This document shows positions 52,292-61,209 of a stretch of DNA of 64,000 bases, one piece after another. The translations under genes and the position numbers were made by a program. Source of the stretch: Arthrobacter zhangbolii (GTDB taxonomy: Bacteria; Actinomycetota; Actinomycetes; Actinomycetales; Micrococcaceae); contig NZ_CP094984.1 of the NCBI RefSeq assembly GCF_022869865.1, positions 2,046,001-2,110,000 of the forward strand, read 5' to 3'. How positions within the stretch are numbered: the first letter of the stretch is position 1; each line of letters begins with the position of its first letter. The notes under the pieces are model-generated. The model was given only the letters and a program-made list of their open reading frames with translations. It was not told where the DNA came from and ran no database searches.

Positions 52292-53591
52292 CGCGCCCGG
52301 GACGGCCGCTTCCGGCGAACGGATTGCCCTGGTGGACGTGAACAGTTTCTACGTCTCCTGCGAGCGCGCCTTCGACCCGAAGCTTGCCGGTGTGCCCGTG
52401 GTGGTGCTCTCCAACAATGACGGCTGCGTGGTGGCCCGCTCGGATGAAGCCAAGGCCCTGGGCATCAAGACCGGGACCCCCTGGTTCCAGCTCGCCGAAT
52501 CCGCCCCGCAGGTGGGCCTGATCCAGCGCTCCAGCAATTACGAGCTCTATGGCGACCTGAGCTCGCGGGTGATGGAACTGCTGGGCCGTTATGCCCTCTG
52601 GCAGGAGGTCTACTCCATTGACGAGTCCTTCCTTGGACTGGCCGGCACCCCAGCCGAACTGGACGCCCAGGGTGCGACCATCCGCGCCGCCGTCGCCCGG
52701 CACACCGGCCTGCCCGTCTGCGTGGGCATCGGCAGCACCAAAACCCTGGCCAAGTTCGCCAACCGGATCGCCAAACAGAACCGGCACCTGCAGGGCGTGT
52801 GCAACCTGGACACCATGGACCCCGTCGTCGTGGACACCATCATGTCCCGGGTACCGGTGACCGGCCTGTGGGGTGTGGGCTCCCGGCTGGGGGTCAGGCT
52901 CGCGGCACTGGGAATCGAGTCCGTGGCGGACCTGCGGGCGGCAGACCCGGCAATGATCCGGCGCAAATTCTCGGTGATCCTGCAGCGCACGGTGCTCGAA
53001 CTCAACGGGACCTCCTGCATCCCGCTCGACGACGAACGCGCGGACCGCAAGCAGCTCATCTTCTCCCGCAGCTTTTCCACGCCCGTGACCACCCTGGCGG
53101 ATATGCGCCAGGTAATGAGTATCTACGCGCAGCAGGCCGCAGCGCGGCTGGAGCGGGAAGGCCAGCAGGCCTCCGTTCTGACCGCCTATGCGGGAACCTC
53201 GCACTTCAGCACCTCCGCTGCGTCCTTCCCGTCCGCCACCGTCCGGCTGGCCGCCCCGACGTCGGACCCGGTCCTGCTCAGCCGGGCCGCGGTCAACGCT
53301 CTGGACGCCCAGGTGGTCGAAGGCGTGCCGTACACCAAGGCCGGGGTGATGCTCAGCGGGTTGGAGGCCGCCGGAGCGCAGCCGCTCTTCGAGGAATTCG
53401 TCTCCGCCCAGGAACGCCGGAACCTGGGCGAGCTGCTGGGCCGGGTCACGGACAAATACGGGGCGGCGAGCATCGGCCTGGGCATCGCCGGGATGGCAAC
53501 CGCCAAACCCGAGTGGACCATGTCCCGCAAATACTCCTCCCCGCGCTACACCACCGAGTGGAGCGAGCTGCCGGTAGTGAAGGCGAACTGA
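52284..53591 (+). CDS. umuC: DNA polymerase V catalytic subunit UmuC
   Basis: 435-aa Y-family translesion polymerase. N-terminal catalytic Asp in [16 protein letters not shown]; the two acidic residues of the second metal motif in [11 protein letters not shown]; little-finger region and the C-terminal [18 protein letters not shown], which matches the DUF4113 end of UmuC proteins. The start overlaps umuD (ATGTCTGA), so the two are translationally coupled. It is a second mutagenic polymerase in the window beside dnaE2 and, unlike ImuB proteins, belongs to the UmuC group. Confidence 0.94.
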   Translation: MSDAPGTAASGERIALVDVNSFYVSCERAFDPKLAGVPVVVLSNNDGCVVARSDEAKALGIKTGTPWFQLAESAPQVGLIQRSSNYELYGDLSSRVMELLGRYALWQEVYSIDESFLGLAGTPAELDAQGATIRAAVARHTGLPVCVGIGSTKTLAKFANRIAKQNRHLQGVCNLDTMDPVVVDTIMSRVPVTGLWGVGSRLGVRLAALGIESVADLRAADPAMIRRKFSVILQRTVLELNGTSCIPLDDERADRKQLIFSRSFSTPVTTLADMRQVMSIYAQQAAARLEREGQQASVLTAYAGTSHFSTSAASFPSATVRLAAPTSDPVLLSRAAVNALDAQVVEGVPYTKAGVMLSGLEAAGAQPLFEEFVSAQERRNLGELLGRVTDKYGAASIGLGIAGMATAKPEWTMSRKYSSPRYTTEWSELPVVKAN

Positions 53592-53742
53592 GCGGATACC
53601 TGCACCCTCCCGCCCGCATAGGTAGTTCCTGACTGAGTGCCGCTGACAGCCCATGGCCCGGCGGGGTAGCCTGCCGACTCAGGAGCAGGGCGGACTCCAT
53701 CCGCCCGCCGGCTCCTGTCTCGCAGCCGTCCCGGGGGTTCAC

Positions 53743-54189
53743 ATGGAAGTATTCTGGCCCGGCGCCGTCATCGGCCCGGTAGTTATGCTGCTCTGCTTCA
53801 TCGGCTTCAGGAAACGCGAGGCGCTGGCCCGGGGTTTCTTTGCGGGGCAGGAAGCCCTCCACGGAACGCAGCGGGCCAACCGCATCATGGGCGAACCCGC
53901 GGCACGGCCGGGCAGGCTCACGGCTCCCCTGCTGGGCGGCATGGCGCTGGGCGCAGTGTTCTTTGTCCTCTCGGTCACCGGAGTCCTGGCGAGGGACAGT
54001 CCGGCGGCCCCGGCCCCTCCCCCGGGCTTTTTCCTTCTCGCGGCTGCGGGCATCGGCTTTGGCGCGTCCGCCATGGTGTATGTGCTGACCCGGAAAGGAC
54101 GCAAACCCGTCAGGGCGCTGCTGTGGGGACTGGTCCTCGCCGGGATGGCCTGCATCCTCCTCGCCGGGGTGCTGTTCCTGCGCCAATGA
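53743..54189 (+). CDS. Three-helix membrane protein, unknown function
   Basis: 148 aa. Helices: VFWPGAVIGPVVMLLCFIGF, LLGGMALGAVFFVLSVTGVL, then FFLLAAAGIGFGASAMVYVL and ALLWGLVLAGMACILLAGVL. Loops are basic (GRKPVRALL; RKREALARG). No family recognised. ATG 53743 is chosen over an upstream open frame since the first helix follows immediately. The region after the stop (54201-54237) holds two imperfect copies of a 17-base word. Confidence 0.6.
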   Translation: MEVFWPGAVIGPVVMLLCFIGFRKREALARGFFAGQEALHGTQRANRIMGEPAARPGRLTAPLLGGMALGAVFFVLSVTGVLARDSPAAPAPPPGFFLLAAAGIGFGASAMVYVLTRKGRKPVRALLWGLVLAGMACILLAGVLFLRQ

Positions 54190-54260
54190 TGCTGCCGGCC
54201 GCTTGATATCCCGGGACGGCTGATATCCGGGTACGGCCGGTTCCATGCGAGGCTGTAACC

Positions 54261-54683
54261 ATGGATCTGGTGGTATCGCCTGCGCTCACAATCCCGGCAG
54301 CGGAGCTCACCTGGCGCTTCTCCCGCTCCTCGGGTCCGGGCGGCCAGCACGTGAACACCTCCGACAGCCGGGTTGAGCTGTTGTGGAATGTTGCCGGGTC
54401 GGCGGTGCTTACGGAGGAACAGCGCGGGATGCTGCTCGGGCGCCTGCAGAACCGGCTGGTTGCCGGCGTACTCACCGTGACGGCGTCGGAACAGCGCTCG
54501 CAGCTGCGCAACCGCGAGACCGCCCTGGCCAGGCTCGCAGCCCTGGTCGCAGACGGGCTCGCCCCCGCACCGCCGAAGCGGCGCAGGACCAAACCCACCC
54601 GGGGCTCGAACTACCGGCGGTTGGATGCCAAGAAACAGCGCTCAGCGACCAAGCAGCAACGGCGGCGTCCCCCACGGGATTAG
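54261..54683 (+). CDS. arfB: Alternative ribosome-rescue factor ArfB (YaeJ/ICT1 family)
   Basis: 140-aa peptidyl-tRNA hydrolase that frees stalled ribosomes. The GGQ motif is in FSRSSGPGGQHVNTSDSRVE near residues 20-40; the C-terminal basic tail (PPKRRRTKPTRGSNYRRLDA, KKQRSATKQQRRR) would enter the empty mRNA channel, as in E. coli ArfB. Length matches the family. It is convergent with the CoA transferase gene 3 bases away. Confidence 0.93.
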   Translation: MDLVVSPALTIPAAELTWRFSRSSGPGGQHVNTSDSRVELLWNVAGSAVLTEEQRGMLLGRLQNRLVAGVLTVTASEQRSQLRNRETALARLAALVADGLAPAPPKRRRTKPTRGSNYRRLDAKKQRSATKQQRRRPPRD

Positions 54684-54685
54684 CA

Positions 54686-56056
54686 TCATCGCCAGGCCAG
54701 GTCCGCGCTGCCATAGCGCGGCGGAAGCCAGGGATACTCAAGCTGGTGACCGTTGATCTGCAGCGGCGGCGGTACGTAGGTCAGCGACCCATAGTCTGCA
54801 AACCCGCTGCGCAGCACCGGACCGGGCAGCGCCGCAGGCTCTGTCCCCGGCGGCGGACCGGGCAGCGCCAGCAGTTCCTGCGCCGTCCGGGCCAGCGAGA
54901 GGTGCGCTGAACCCGCGGCCCCCTGCCGGCGGGCCGCCACCAGGGCGAGCGCGGCAGCGGACATTCCCAGTCCGGTCGCGTAGTCCAGGGCCTGCACCGG
55001 GAGCGCGCCGGGCCGCCAGCCGCCGTCGTCCCCGGCACCGCCGTACAGGTACGAGATACCGGTGGCAGCCTGCACGATACTGTCAAAACCCCGCCGCCCG
55101 GCCCACGGTCCCCGGTCGCCCCAGGCGTCCAGGGACACCACGGCCAGCTGCGGGTACTCCGCCCGCAGCGAGCCGGCATCCAGGCCCAGCCGGGCCATCG
55201 ATCCGCCGCGGTAGGCGGTCAGGACGACGTCGGCCTGCGCCAGCAGGGCACGCAGCCGGCGGCAGGCCTCCGCACCGCCGAGGTCCGCAACGGCGCTGCG
55301 CTTGGCGAATCCGGTGTCCACGTACTGGTCCTCCAGTTCCGGAATGGCCGGCGGATCCACGCGCAGCACATCGGCGCCGAGTGCGCCCAGAAGGCGGCTC
55401 CCCGAAGGGCCGGCGATGACCCGGGTCAGGTCCAGCACGCGCAGCCCGTCCAGGGGCCCGGCGTTTCCGGGGCGGGGCAGAGCAGGATCCACTGCGTCGA
55501 GCTCCAGCCGCAGCCAGGGTTCGGCCTGCAGGACACGCCCCTGCTCCGAGTCCGCCCATGCCTGCGGTGTCCGCACCTCGGCTGCCAGCCCGCCGTGCGC
55601 TGTTACCACCGCTTCCACCTCCGCCGAGGTACGGCCCCGGACCGCGGCGTCCACCTCCCCGGGGCGCTCCGCCCCGAGTGCCGTGAACAGGGCCCGTTCA
55701 TGGTGTGGATAGTTCGCATGCAGCCGCACCCAGCCGTCGGCGGTGGGCCGGAATCCGGAGAGCGGAGCGAACCCCTGGACGGGCCTGTTGTTGATCCGCA
55801 GGTGCGCGTAGGAAGCGAAGGCGGCAGCAGCGCCGTCGGACGTAAAACTGATCCGCGTCCCGCCACCAGTTGACGACGCGTAGGCGGCGACGGCGGCGGC
55901 CAGCATCTGCAGGGAACCCAGCGCGAGCCCTTCAACGTCCAGCCGGCCCGCCCACCACCAGCGCCGCCCGGACCAGGACACGGCTTCCCGGGCCTGCTCC
56001 GGCAGCAGGCGGGCCAGGCTGTGCAGCAGCGGCGGTACTCTCCCGGGCAGGGTCAT
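54686..56056 (-). CDS. CaiB/BaiF type III CoA transferase family protein
   Basis: 456 aa. C-terminal half matches the family core: LDGLRVLDLTRVIAGPSGSR, LLGALGADVLRVDPP, and LLAQADVVLTAYRGGSMARL; the family catalytic Asp region is in that core. The first ~180 residues form an N-terminal extension related to the second domain of formyl-CoA transferase-like proteins (INNRPVQGFAPLSGFRPTAD). It may act in fatty or aromatic acid CoA handling, but no pathway genes are near. Start ATG 56056; a GTG at 56071 is an alternative. Confidence 0.82.
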   Translation of the reverse strand: MTLPGRVPPLLHSLARLLPEQAREAVSWSGRRWWWAGRLDVEGLALGSLQMLAAAVAAYASSTGGGTRISFTSDGAAAAFASYAHLRINNRPVQGFAPLSGFRPTADGWVRLHANYPHHERALFTALGAERPGEVDAAVRGRTSAEVEAVVTAHGGLAAEVRTPQAWADSEQGRVLQAEPWLRLELDAVDPALPRPGNAGPLDGLRVLDLTRVIAGPSGSRLLGALGADVLRVDPPAIPELEDQYVDTGFAKRSAVADLGGAEACRRLRALLAQADVVLTAYRGGSMARLGLDAGSLRAEYPQLAVVSLDAWGDRGPWAGRRGFDSIVQAATGISYLYGGAGDDGGWRPGALPVQALDYATGLGMSAAALALVAARRQGAAGSAHLSLARTAQELLALPGPPPGTEPAALPGPVLRSGFADYGSLTYVPPPLQINGHQLEYPWLPPRYGSADLAWR

Positions 56057-56163
56057 AAAAGGATTATGCACCCGGCACAGCTTCCGGAAACCACCGGGTT
56101 TAGGCTTGGCACATCGGGGCGGTTCCCGACCCTCTAAAAGGCATTCCCGGACAAAGGAGCATC

Positions 56164-56997
56164 ATGGCAGCGGATGTACTGGTAATCATTGGCGTGGGCG
56201 GCATGGGACTGGCCGTGCTGCGCCGGTCCGGGGCCGGCCGGAAGGTCCTCCTGGCCGATTTCAACGAGGACCTGCTCGAAGTGGTGCATGCCGCAGCGCT
56301 CGGCGAGGGGTTCGACGTCGTCTCCGCCCAGGTGGATGTCTCCTCCCGCGACTCGGTGGCGTCCCTTGCCGCCACTGCGCGCGAGCTGGGCACCGTGACG
56401 GGCGTGGTGCACACGGCCGGGCTCTCCCCCGTCCAGGCCCCGGTGGAGGCCATCTGGAAGGTGGACCTGTTCGGTGTGGCCGTGGTGCTGGAGGAATTCG
56501 AGAAAGTGATCGCTCCGGGAGGTTCCGGCGTCGTGATTTCGAGTATGGCCGGATACCTGGGCGGCGGCGGGCTTTCCGCAGAGGATCTGGCCAGCCTCGC
56601 GGCCAAGACCGCCGATGATCTCCTGCAGCTTCCGCTGGTTGCCGGCATCGATAACCCGGGATATGCCTACAGCGTGGCCAAGCGGGCCAACCAGGTCCGG
56701 GTCCAGGCCGCCAGCCCGCGCTGGGGTGCCCGCGGGGCACGGGTGAACAGCATCAGCCCCGGGGTCATTGCCACCCCGATGGGCCAGCAGGAACTTGCCG
56801 GAGAATCCGGCGCGCAGATGCGCGCCATGATCGAGGGGTCCGGCACCAAGCGGGTAGGCACCCCGGCAGACATCGCCAATGCGGCTGCCTTCCTGCTCAG
56901 CCGCGACTCCAGCTTCATCACCGGCACCGACCTGCTGGTTGACGGCGGCGTTGTGGCCGCCGTCGAAACCGGCGGGCGCAGCAGGCTGGCCGGCTAG
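56164..56997 (+). CDS. SDR family oxidoreductase with altered nucleotide motif
   Basis: 277 aa of the classical SDR fold. The nucleotide-binding motif reads VLVIIGVGGMGLAVLRR rather than TGxxxGxG. Catalytic Ser region VISSMAGYLG; Tyr-x3-Lys in YAYSVAKRANQVRVQ; C-terminal GTPADIANAAAFLLSRDSSF and ITGTDLLVDGGVVAAV are typical. The unusual motif resembles Rossmann loops of NAD-dependent 3-hydroxyacyl or siroheme-type proteins and may still bind cofactor. AAAGGAG precedes the ATG. Substrate unknown. Confidence 0.85.
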   Translation: MAADVLVIIGVGGMGLAVLRRSGAGRKVLLADFNEDLLEVVHAAALGEGFDVVSAQVDVSSRDSVASLAATARELGTVTGVVHTAGLSPVQAPVEAIWKVDLFGVAVVLEEFEKVIAPGGSGVVISSMAGYLGGGGLSAEDLASLAAKTADDLLQLPLVAGIDNPGYAYSVAKRANQVRVQAASPRWGARGARVNSISPGVIATPMGQQELAGESGAQMRAMIEGSGTKRVGTPADIANAAAFLLSRDSSFITGTDLLVDGGVVAAVETGGRSRLAG

Positions 56998-57027
56998 GTG
57001 TACTGAGGCGGCCAGGAAGGCGGCTCC

Positions 57028-57597
57028 ATGACTGAGCAGCAGGGACCGGATGCGGAGCACACCCCGTATCTGGTCCTGCTGCGCGGCATCAACGTTGGCG
57101 GCCGCAACAAGGTGCCCATGAAGGCCCTGAAGGGACACCTCGAGGACCTGGGCTACCGGGACGTTTCCACGTACATTGCCAGCGGCAACGTCCTGCTCTC
57201 CTCGGATCAGGACGCTGCCACGGTGGGGCGGGGCATCGAGGCAGCGCTGACCCGGCACTTCGACCTTGACGATGAACTGATCAGGGTCCTTGTCCTGACC
57301 CGGGATCAGCTGCAGGCGGTGGTGGACCGGAAGCCGGAGAACTTCGGCGAACGTCCGGACCTGTACCACTCCGATGCGGTCTTCCTCATGGATATCGACG
57401 CCGGAACCGCCATGGGTGCCTTCCGCCCGCGGGAGGGCGTGGACACGGTCTGGCCGGGCGACGGCGTGATCTACTCCCAGCGGCTCAGCGCCGAGCGTAC
57501 GAAGAGCCGGCTGAGCGCGATTGTTGCGTCCCCGCTGTACAAGTCCATGACCATCCGCAGCTGGAACACCACCATGAAGCTCAGGGACCTGTTCTAA
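57028..57597 (+). CDS. DUF1697 family protein
   Basis: 189-aa DUF1697 protein. The N-terminus YLVLLRGINVGGRNKVPMK and the middle VSTYIASGNVLLSSDQD are hallmarks. C-terminal YSQRLSAERTKSRLSAIVAS and TIRSWNTTMKLRDL also match. The family is widespread in soil bacteria; its function is unknown. It lies 30 bases after the SDR gene and 23 before a small hypothetical gene, a possible operon. Confidence 0.92.
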   Translation: MTEQQGPDAEHTPYLVLLRGINVGGRNKVPMKALKGHLEDLGYRDVSTYIASGNVLLSSDQDAATVGRGIEAALTRHFDLDDELIRVLVLTRDQLQAVVDRKPENFGERPDLYHSDAVFLMDIDAGTAMGAFRPREGVDTVWPGDGVIYSQRLSAERTKSRLSAIVASPLYKSMTIRSWNTTMKLRDLF

Positions 57598-57620
57598 CCG
57601 CTCAGTGCTAGGGTCCATGC

Positions 57621-57992
57621 ATGGATCCGATGCCGACCGAGAATACTTTTGACCACAGGCGCAGCTGGGACGGCGAACACGTCGGGTACATCCATGTCAC
57701 CGAGGACGGAAGGTTCGTGCCTTTCGACCTCCTGCACCGCATGCGTACCGGCCCCGGGGATCTGGATGCTGCCGAAACCCTGCTCGATGATCTGGGGCTG
57801 CAGATGTTCACCGAGGACTGGTGGCTGGACGTCGACGGCGGACAACGGCTCCCCGTGCTGATCCAGGAAGTCCACCGGGACCGGATCACGGTGGCGCCCA
57901 CAGCGGAAGGCGCCATTGCGAAGGCAGTCGATATGACTGCCGCCACGGTCCTCCTGCTCCCAACCGACCGGCTGCATCAGGCCGGGCGCTAG
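57621..57992 (+). CDS. Small hypothetical protein
   Basis: 123 aa, soluble and acidic: WDGEHVGYIHVTEDGRFVPF, DAAETLLDDLGLQMFTEDWW, LDVDGGQRLPVLIQEVHRDR. No family recognised with certainty; the layout recalls the actinobacterial proteins of unknown function that follow DUF1697 genes. It is the last gene before a convergent DivIVA-like gene, with a 8-base gap. Confidence 0.7.
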   Translation: MDPMPTENTFDHRRSWDGEHVGYIHVTEDGRFVPFDLLHRMRTGPGDLDAAETLLDDLGLQMFTEDWWLDVDGGQRLPVLIQEVHRDRITVAPTAEGAIAKAVDMTAATVLLLPTDRLHQAGR

Positions 57993-58000
57993 GACCGTTT

Positions 58001-58546
58001 TTACGGGATCACGTTGCCGGAGATCCGGGCGCGAAGCTGCTCATTTTCCGCATCCCACTGTCGAAGCCCCGCGATAATCTTCTGCAGGAAGTCGTCCACT
58101 TCGTCCTGGTCATAACCCTCCCGGAATTTTGTGGGCGAGAACTTCTGGTTAATGACCTGATCTGCGCTCATGCCCGGGTTCGCGGTGAACACCGGCTGGC
58201 TGAGCGGATTGATGATGTGCCGTTGAAGCAGCTCATTTTCTTCCTGGAGCCGGCGCAGTTCCCCGACAATCGTGTCCAGGAACCTGTCCACTTCATCCTG
58301 GTCATATCCTTCCCTGAATTTGGTCGGCTGGAACCGCTGCGCCACCACGTCCTCGGCCGTCATTGCCGAGTTGCCCTGCGCCGCTTTTTGCCCTCCCGGC
58401 TGCTTATCCGCCGCTGTCTTGGACTTTTTGACCAGTGAAAACACGAAGTAAATCAGCAGGGCAATTCCCAGAGCCCACCAAAGGATTACGGAGCCGCCGT
58501 CGTCGCTGCTTTCCTGGGCCATTGCCGCAATATTCGCCAGGAACAT
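58001..58546 (-). CDS. Membrane-anchored protein with two DivIVA motifs
   Basis: 181 aa. After a short N-terminus there is one membrane helix (SVILWWALGIALLIYFVFSL), then a Lys/Gln-rich linker, and two copies of the DivIVA/Wag31 N-terminal motif: QRFQPTKFREGYDQDEVDRF (~residues 78-97) and NQKFSPTKFREGYDQDEVDDF (~133-153), each followed by a short coiled coil (TIVGELRRLQEENELLQRH; IIAGLRQWDAENEQLRARI). DivIVA binds membranes of negative curvature at poles and septa. Tandem motifs plus a membrane anchor suggest a polar or septal adaptor; this is inference. RBS GAGGAG. Confidence 0.82.
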   Translation of the reverse strand: MFLANIAAMAQESSDDGGSVILWWALGIALLIYFVFSLVKKSKTAADKQPGGQKAAQGNSAMTAEDVVAQRFQPTKFREGYDQDEVDRFLDTIVGELRRLQEENELLQRHIINPLSQPVFTANPGMSADQVINQKFSPTKFREGYDQDEVDDFLQKIIAGLRQWDAENEQLRARISGNVIP

Positions 58547-58642
58547 GATGTGCTGCCTCTCCTCGGTCTGCCAAAACAATTCGCCCTGAATACTACCGGC
58601 AATACCGGATTCCTTTCAGCAATCCCACAGGTTTTATTTTAG

Positions 58643-59083
58643 CTATTCCGTGCCGCCGTTAGTGACGAACCTGCCGCCCATCGCGTCAGCAAGTTCGGAG
58701 ACTTCGTTGCTGCCCGGAACTGTACCGTCGCGGCCCGGAAGGACCAGCACATGCCAATTGTTCCCTTCGGCAAAATAGCCGGGCCCGTTCTCCGCACCCT
58801 CGATCAGTTCCGTGGCCTCCATCCGGTCCGCCTCGTTGTCGTAGCGGATGATCTCGACCGTTTCAGTGCACATACGGTACTGGGGCAAATAGCCGTCAAT
58901 CTCCACGGTCACAGGCTCGGCCGTGGTGGCTGGATCGCAGTCCAGGGTCGCGGCAACGGCGTCGTAGGCTTCATCAACGGAGGCGAAGGAGGACAGGGCC
59001 GGTTCCGTGGAGGAAGCAGCGGTGCAGGCAGCCAACAGGAACGCCGCAGGCAGCAGCACCAGCGCAGAAGCAGTCCTTTTCAT
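58643..59083 (-). CDS. Lipoprotein, unknown function
   Basis: 146-aa lipoprotein: MKRTASALVLLPAAFLLAAC is a signal peptide with lipobox LAAC. The mature part has three Cys (TLDCDPATT; RMCTETVEI) and VEEAYDAVAATLDC-like helical start. Similar small actinobacterial lipoproteins are of unknown function. ATG 59083 is preferred over the longer frame, which is not signal-like. It is divergent from the MOSC gene. Confidence 0.75.
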   Translation of the reverse strand: MKRTASALVLLPAAFLLAACTAASSTEPALSSFASVDEAYDAVAATLDCDPATTAEPVTVEIDGYLPQYRMCTETVEIIRYDNEADRMEATELIEGAENGPGYFAEGNNWHVLVLPGRDGTVPGSNEVSELADAMGGRFVTNGGTE

Positions 59084-59213
59084 TCCATGTCCCCCGTCCG
59101 CGGCAATTTCGCATATCCTCGCACGCTTCGGCGCGTATGCCCACCACCTTCTGCCCGCCGGCGAGGCCTGCCGGGACGGCCGGCGCACCGGAAGAAACGG
59201 ATAGCGTAGAGAC

Positions 59214-59780
59214 ATGAGCTACGCGTACGACGTCGAGATCCTGCACTTGCTCGTCTCGGGCGGACACGCCTACTTCGGCCGCGCCAAGGACGGTCCCGCC
59301 GATGTTGAGACCGCCGACGCAGATCGGGCAGAGGTAGTGGCGGGCAAGGGCATTGTGGGTGACCGGTTCTTCGGCAAGGCAGCCCACATGGACGCCGCCG
59401 TGACCCTGTTTGCCGTCGAGTCCCTGGAAGCCATCGCGGCCGATCTTGGTGCCGGCCCCTTCGATCCGCTGCTGACCCGCCGCAACGTGGTTCTTCGCGG
59501 CGCCGAACTGGTGCCGCTCATCGGACAGGACTTCACCCTGCGGACCCCCGGCGGCAGCGTGGACTTCCACGGCGGCCGGCACGCGCACCCCTGTGCGTGG
59601 ATGGATACCGTCCTGGCTCCCGGCGCACACAAGGCGATGCGGGGCCGGGGCGGGCTGCGCTGCCGGCCCGTGAGCAGCGGCCTGCTGCAGCGGGGACCTG
59701 CGGTGCTGATCAGCCCGGTCCCGCTAGACCCTGCCCGGGCGGGAGACCCCTCGCTGCTGCGCCCCGGCCGGCTGCCCTAG
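59214..59780 (+). CDS. MOSC domain protein
   Basis: 188 aa. MOSC (molybdenum cofactor sulfurase C-terminal) fold: GRAKDGPADVETADADRAEV, VAGKGIVGDRFFGKAAHMDA, LTRRNVVLRGAELVPLIGQD (conserved RRN) and the Cys in HAHPCAWMDTVLAPGAHKAM. Stand-alone MOSC proteins (YiiM-like) handle sulfur or Moco-related chemistry; the reaction is not known here. It overlaps no neighbour. Confidence 0.85.
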   Translation: MSYAYDVEILHLLVSGGHAYFGRAKDGPADVETADADRAEVVAGKGIVGDRFFGKAAHMDAAVTLFAVESLEAIAADLGAGPFDPLLTRRNVVLRGAELVPLIGQDFTLRTPGGSVDFHGGRHAHPCAWMDTVLAPGAHKAMRGRGGLRCRPVSSGLLQRGPAVLISPVPLDPARAGDPSLLRPGRLP

Positions 59781-60206
59781 GTGCCCTCCTGGTTTGTGGA
59801 CGGGGCCCGCAAGTGATTGAATCCCCCGGCTTCGAGCACGGCGGCAAGACGCTGACGGGTGCGTGCAACGTCCCCCATCACAGCCTGACCATAGCTGGGT
59901 TAAAGCAACGCGCCGCAGCAGGCCTCGAAGGCCCGCCGCGGCAGTGCTTATGAGATTCCGCATTACTTAGCCATATCCCGAGATAGATGGTCAGCCTCCA
60001 GTGTCGTTGGCCAACCGTTCTGCCGGGAGTCCATCTGGGCTGCCGCCGACCAGCCTCCTGATTACGAGGAGGTAATCGCTGATCGGACGCGAAGCCCCCG
60101 CAACGAGTGCGCCGGCAATAAGGGCGCTGCACAGGTCCAGCAGAGGAAAGACAGGCGAACGCGTTAGGATGGCGCCCACGCCGAAAAATTACACAATGGG
60201 GGAAGC
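59781..60206. other. 426-base region without a confident gene
   Basis: Only a weak small frame is present: 59991-60179 on the minus strand (62 aa, MGAILTRSPVFPLLDLCSAL then IAGALVAGASRPIS), hydrophobic but without family. A 40-codon minus frame ending near 59780 (GDVARTRQRLAAVLEAGGFN) could be the tail of a decayed gene. No RNA gene or repeat was recognised. Confidence 0.4.
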
Positions 60207-60878
60207 ATGATTTCGGAAAGCCAATTCTCGACACTTATGACAGAGGACGTCTTCGGCAAAATCGAAGCTCCCGACTGGCTTGTCTCAGAACCGGGCGGCC
60301 CTTTCAGCCAGCACGCGAGCTGGGCCGTCTGGAGCAAGCGCACAGATGTAGGCCCCGTAAAGGCATCCCAGGACATGACGGTGGTGGAATCCTACGACGC
60401 CCTCAAGGACATCATCCATAACAACGTCATCCTGCTTGGCTTCAACAGCGGGACGCACGCACCCGGTGCGGGTGCCGGACAGCCCTGGGCAAACTTCCAC
60501 TGCGGCAGCCGTGACTACCTGACGGCCTACGGCACTGCTGGAACGCCCTTGGAGGGTGCCTACATCACCGACTTTTACAAGGGACTTCCAACCAGAAACT
60601 CGAAGGAGCTTAAAGACAAGCTCAAGGCGGGCGGTCCGGAATACGAAGCCGGTATCAACAAGCTGATGACGGCTGTCTTTGATCGGGAAATGGAGATCAT
60701 CGGCGCCGCTCCCGAAGTCCCCGTTATTTGCCTCGGTTTCGATACCTACCAGGCATTCAGCAAGGCGTTCGGCGACAGCCGACCGGCTTTCCGTGCACCC
60801 CACGCCGGCCATGTTGCGCTCAACAAAGCGGACTTTGCCGACGAAATGCGCCCGGTCATCGCTGCCGCCGGCCTGTAG
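60207..60878 (+). CDS. Hypothetical protein with possible uracil-DNA glycosylase-like fold
   Basis: 223 aa. NNVILLGFNSGTHAPG resembles motif 1 of the UDG superfamily (V-x-L-G-x-N-x-G); LEGAYITDFYKGLPT resembles the conserved A-Y-x-T-D segment of some UDG-like families; APHAGHVALN could stand for the C-terminal His motif. The overall match is weak and the protein may be unrelated. Gaps on both sides (59781-60206, 60879-61209) isolate it. Soluble; no signal or membrane segments. Confidence 0.7.
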   Translation: MISESQFSTLMTEDVFGKIEAPDWLVSEPGGPFSQHASWAVWSKRTDVGPVKASQDMTVVESYDALKDIIHNNVILLGFNSGTHAPGAGAGQPWANFHCGSRDYLTAYGTAGTPLEGAYITDFYKGLPTRNSKELKDKLKAGGPEYEAGINKLMTAVFDREMEIIGAAPEVPVICLGFDTYQAFSKAFGDSRPAFRAPHAGHVALNKADFADEMRPVIAAAGL

Positions 60879-61209
60879 ATCCCACTGCACCCCAGGCCGC
60901 CGAAGGGAAACGGAACTCTGCACAGGCGTCCGCCCCATCGCCCCGCCCCGCCCGGAGCCTTCTGGGACCGAGCGGGGCGGTCGTGCGTCTAGGCACACCC
61001 GGGAGATGCCCCTGGTTCAGGCTCGTCGCCTGGGCATCCGAATCCCGCCGCGTTTCATTGACTGTGCCGCACACATGTAGACACAAAGAGCAGCCGCGAC
61101 TGCAAGCGCTGAATATTCAGAGTCTCCAGAAACATCAATATTTTAGGGCTGGCACTCCTTGAGGGAATCAAGCATCGCCTTTATTGAGTCCCCGCACCGG
61201 AAGATTGCA
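60879..61209. other. Intergenic region, nothing recognised
   Basis: 331 bases without a supported gene, RNA or repeat. The second half (61080-61210) is lower in GC than the rest of the window and leads into the next AT-richer gene. Confidence 0.5.

Noticed and set aside
57594-57977. 127-codon minus-strand frame
   Set aside because: Opposite the 123-aa plus-strand gene, whose start, SD context and spacing to DUF1697 are better.
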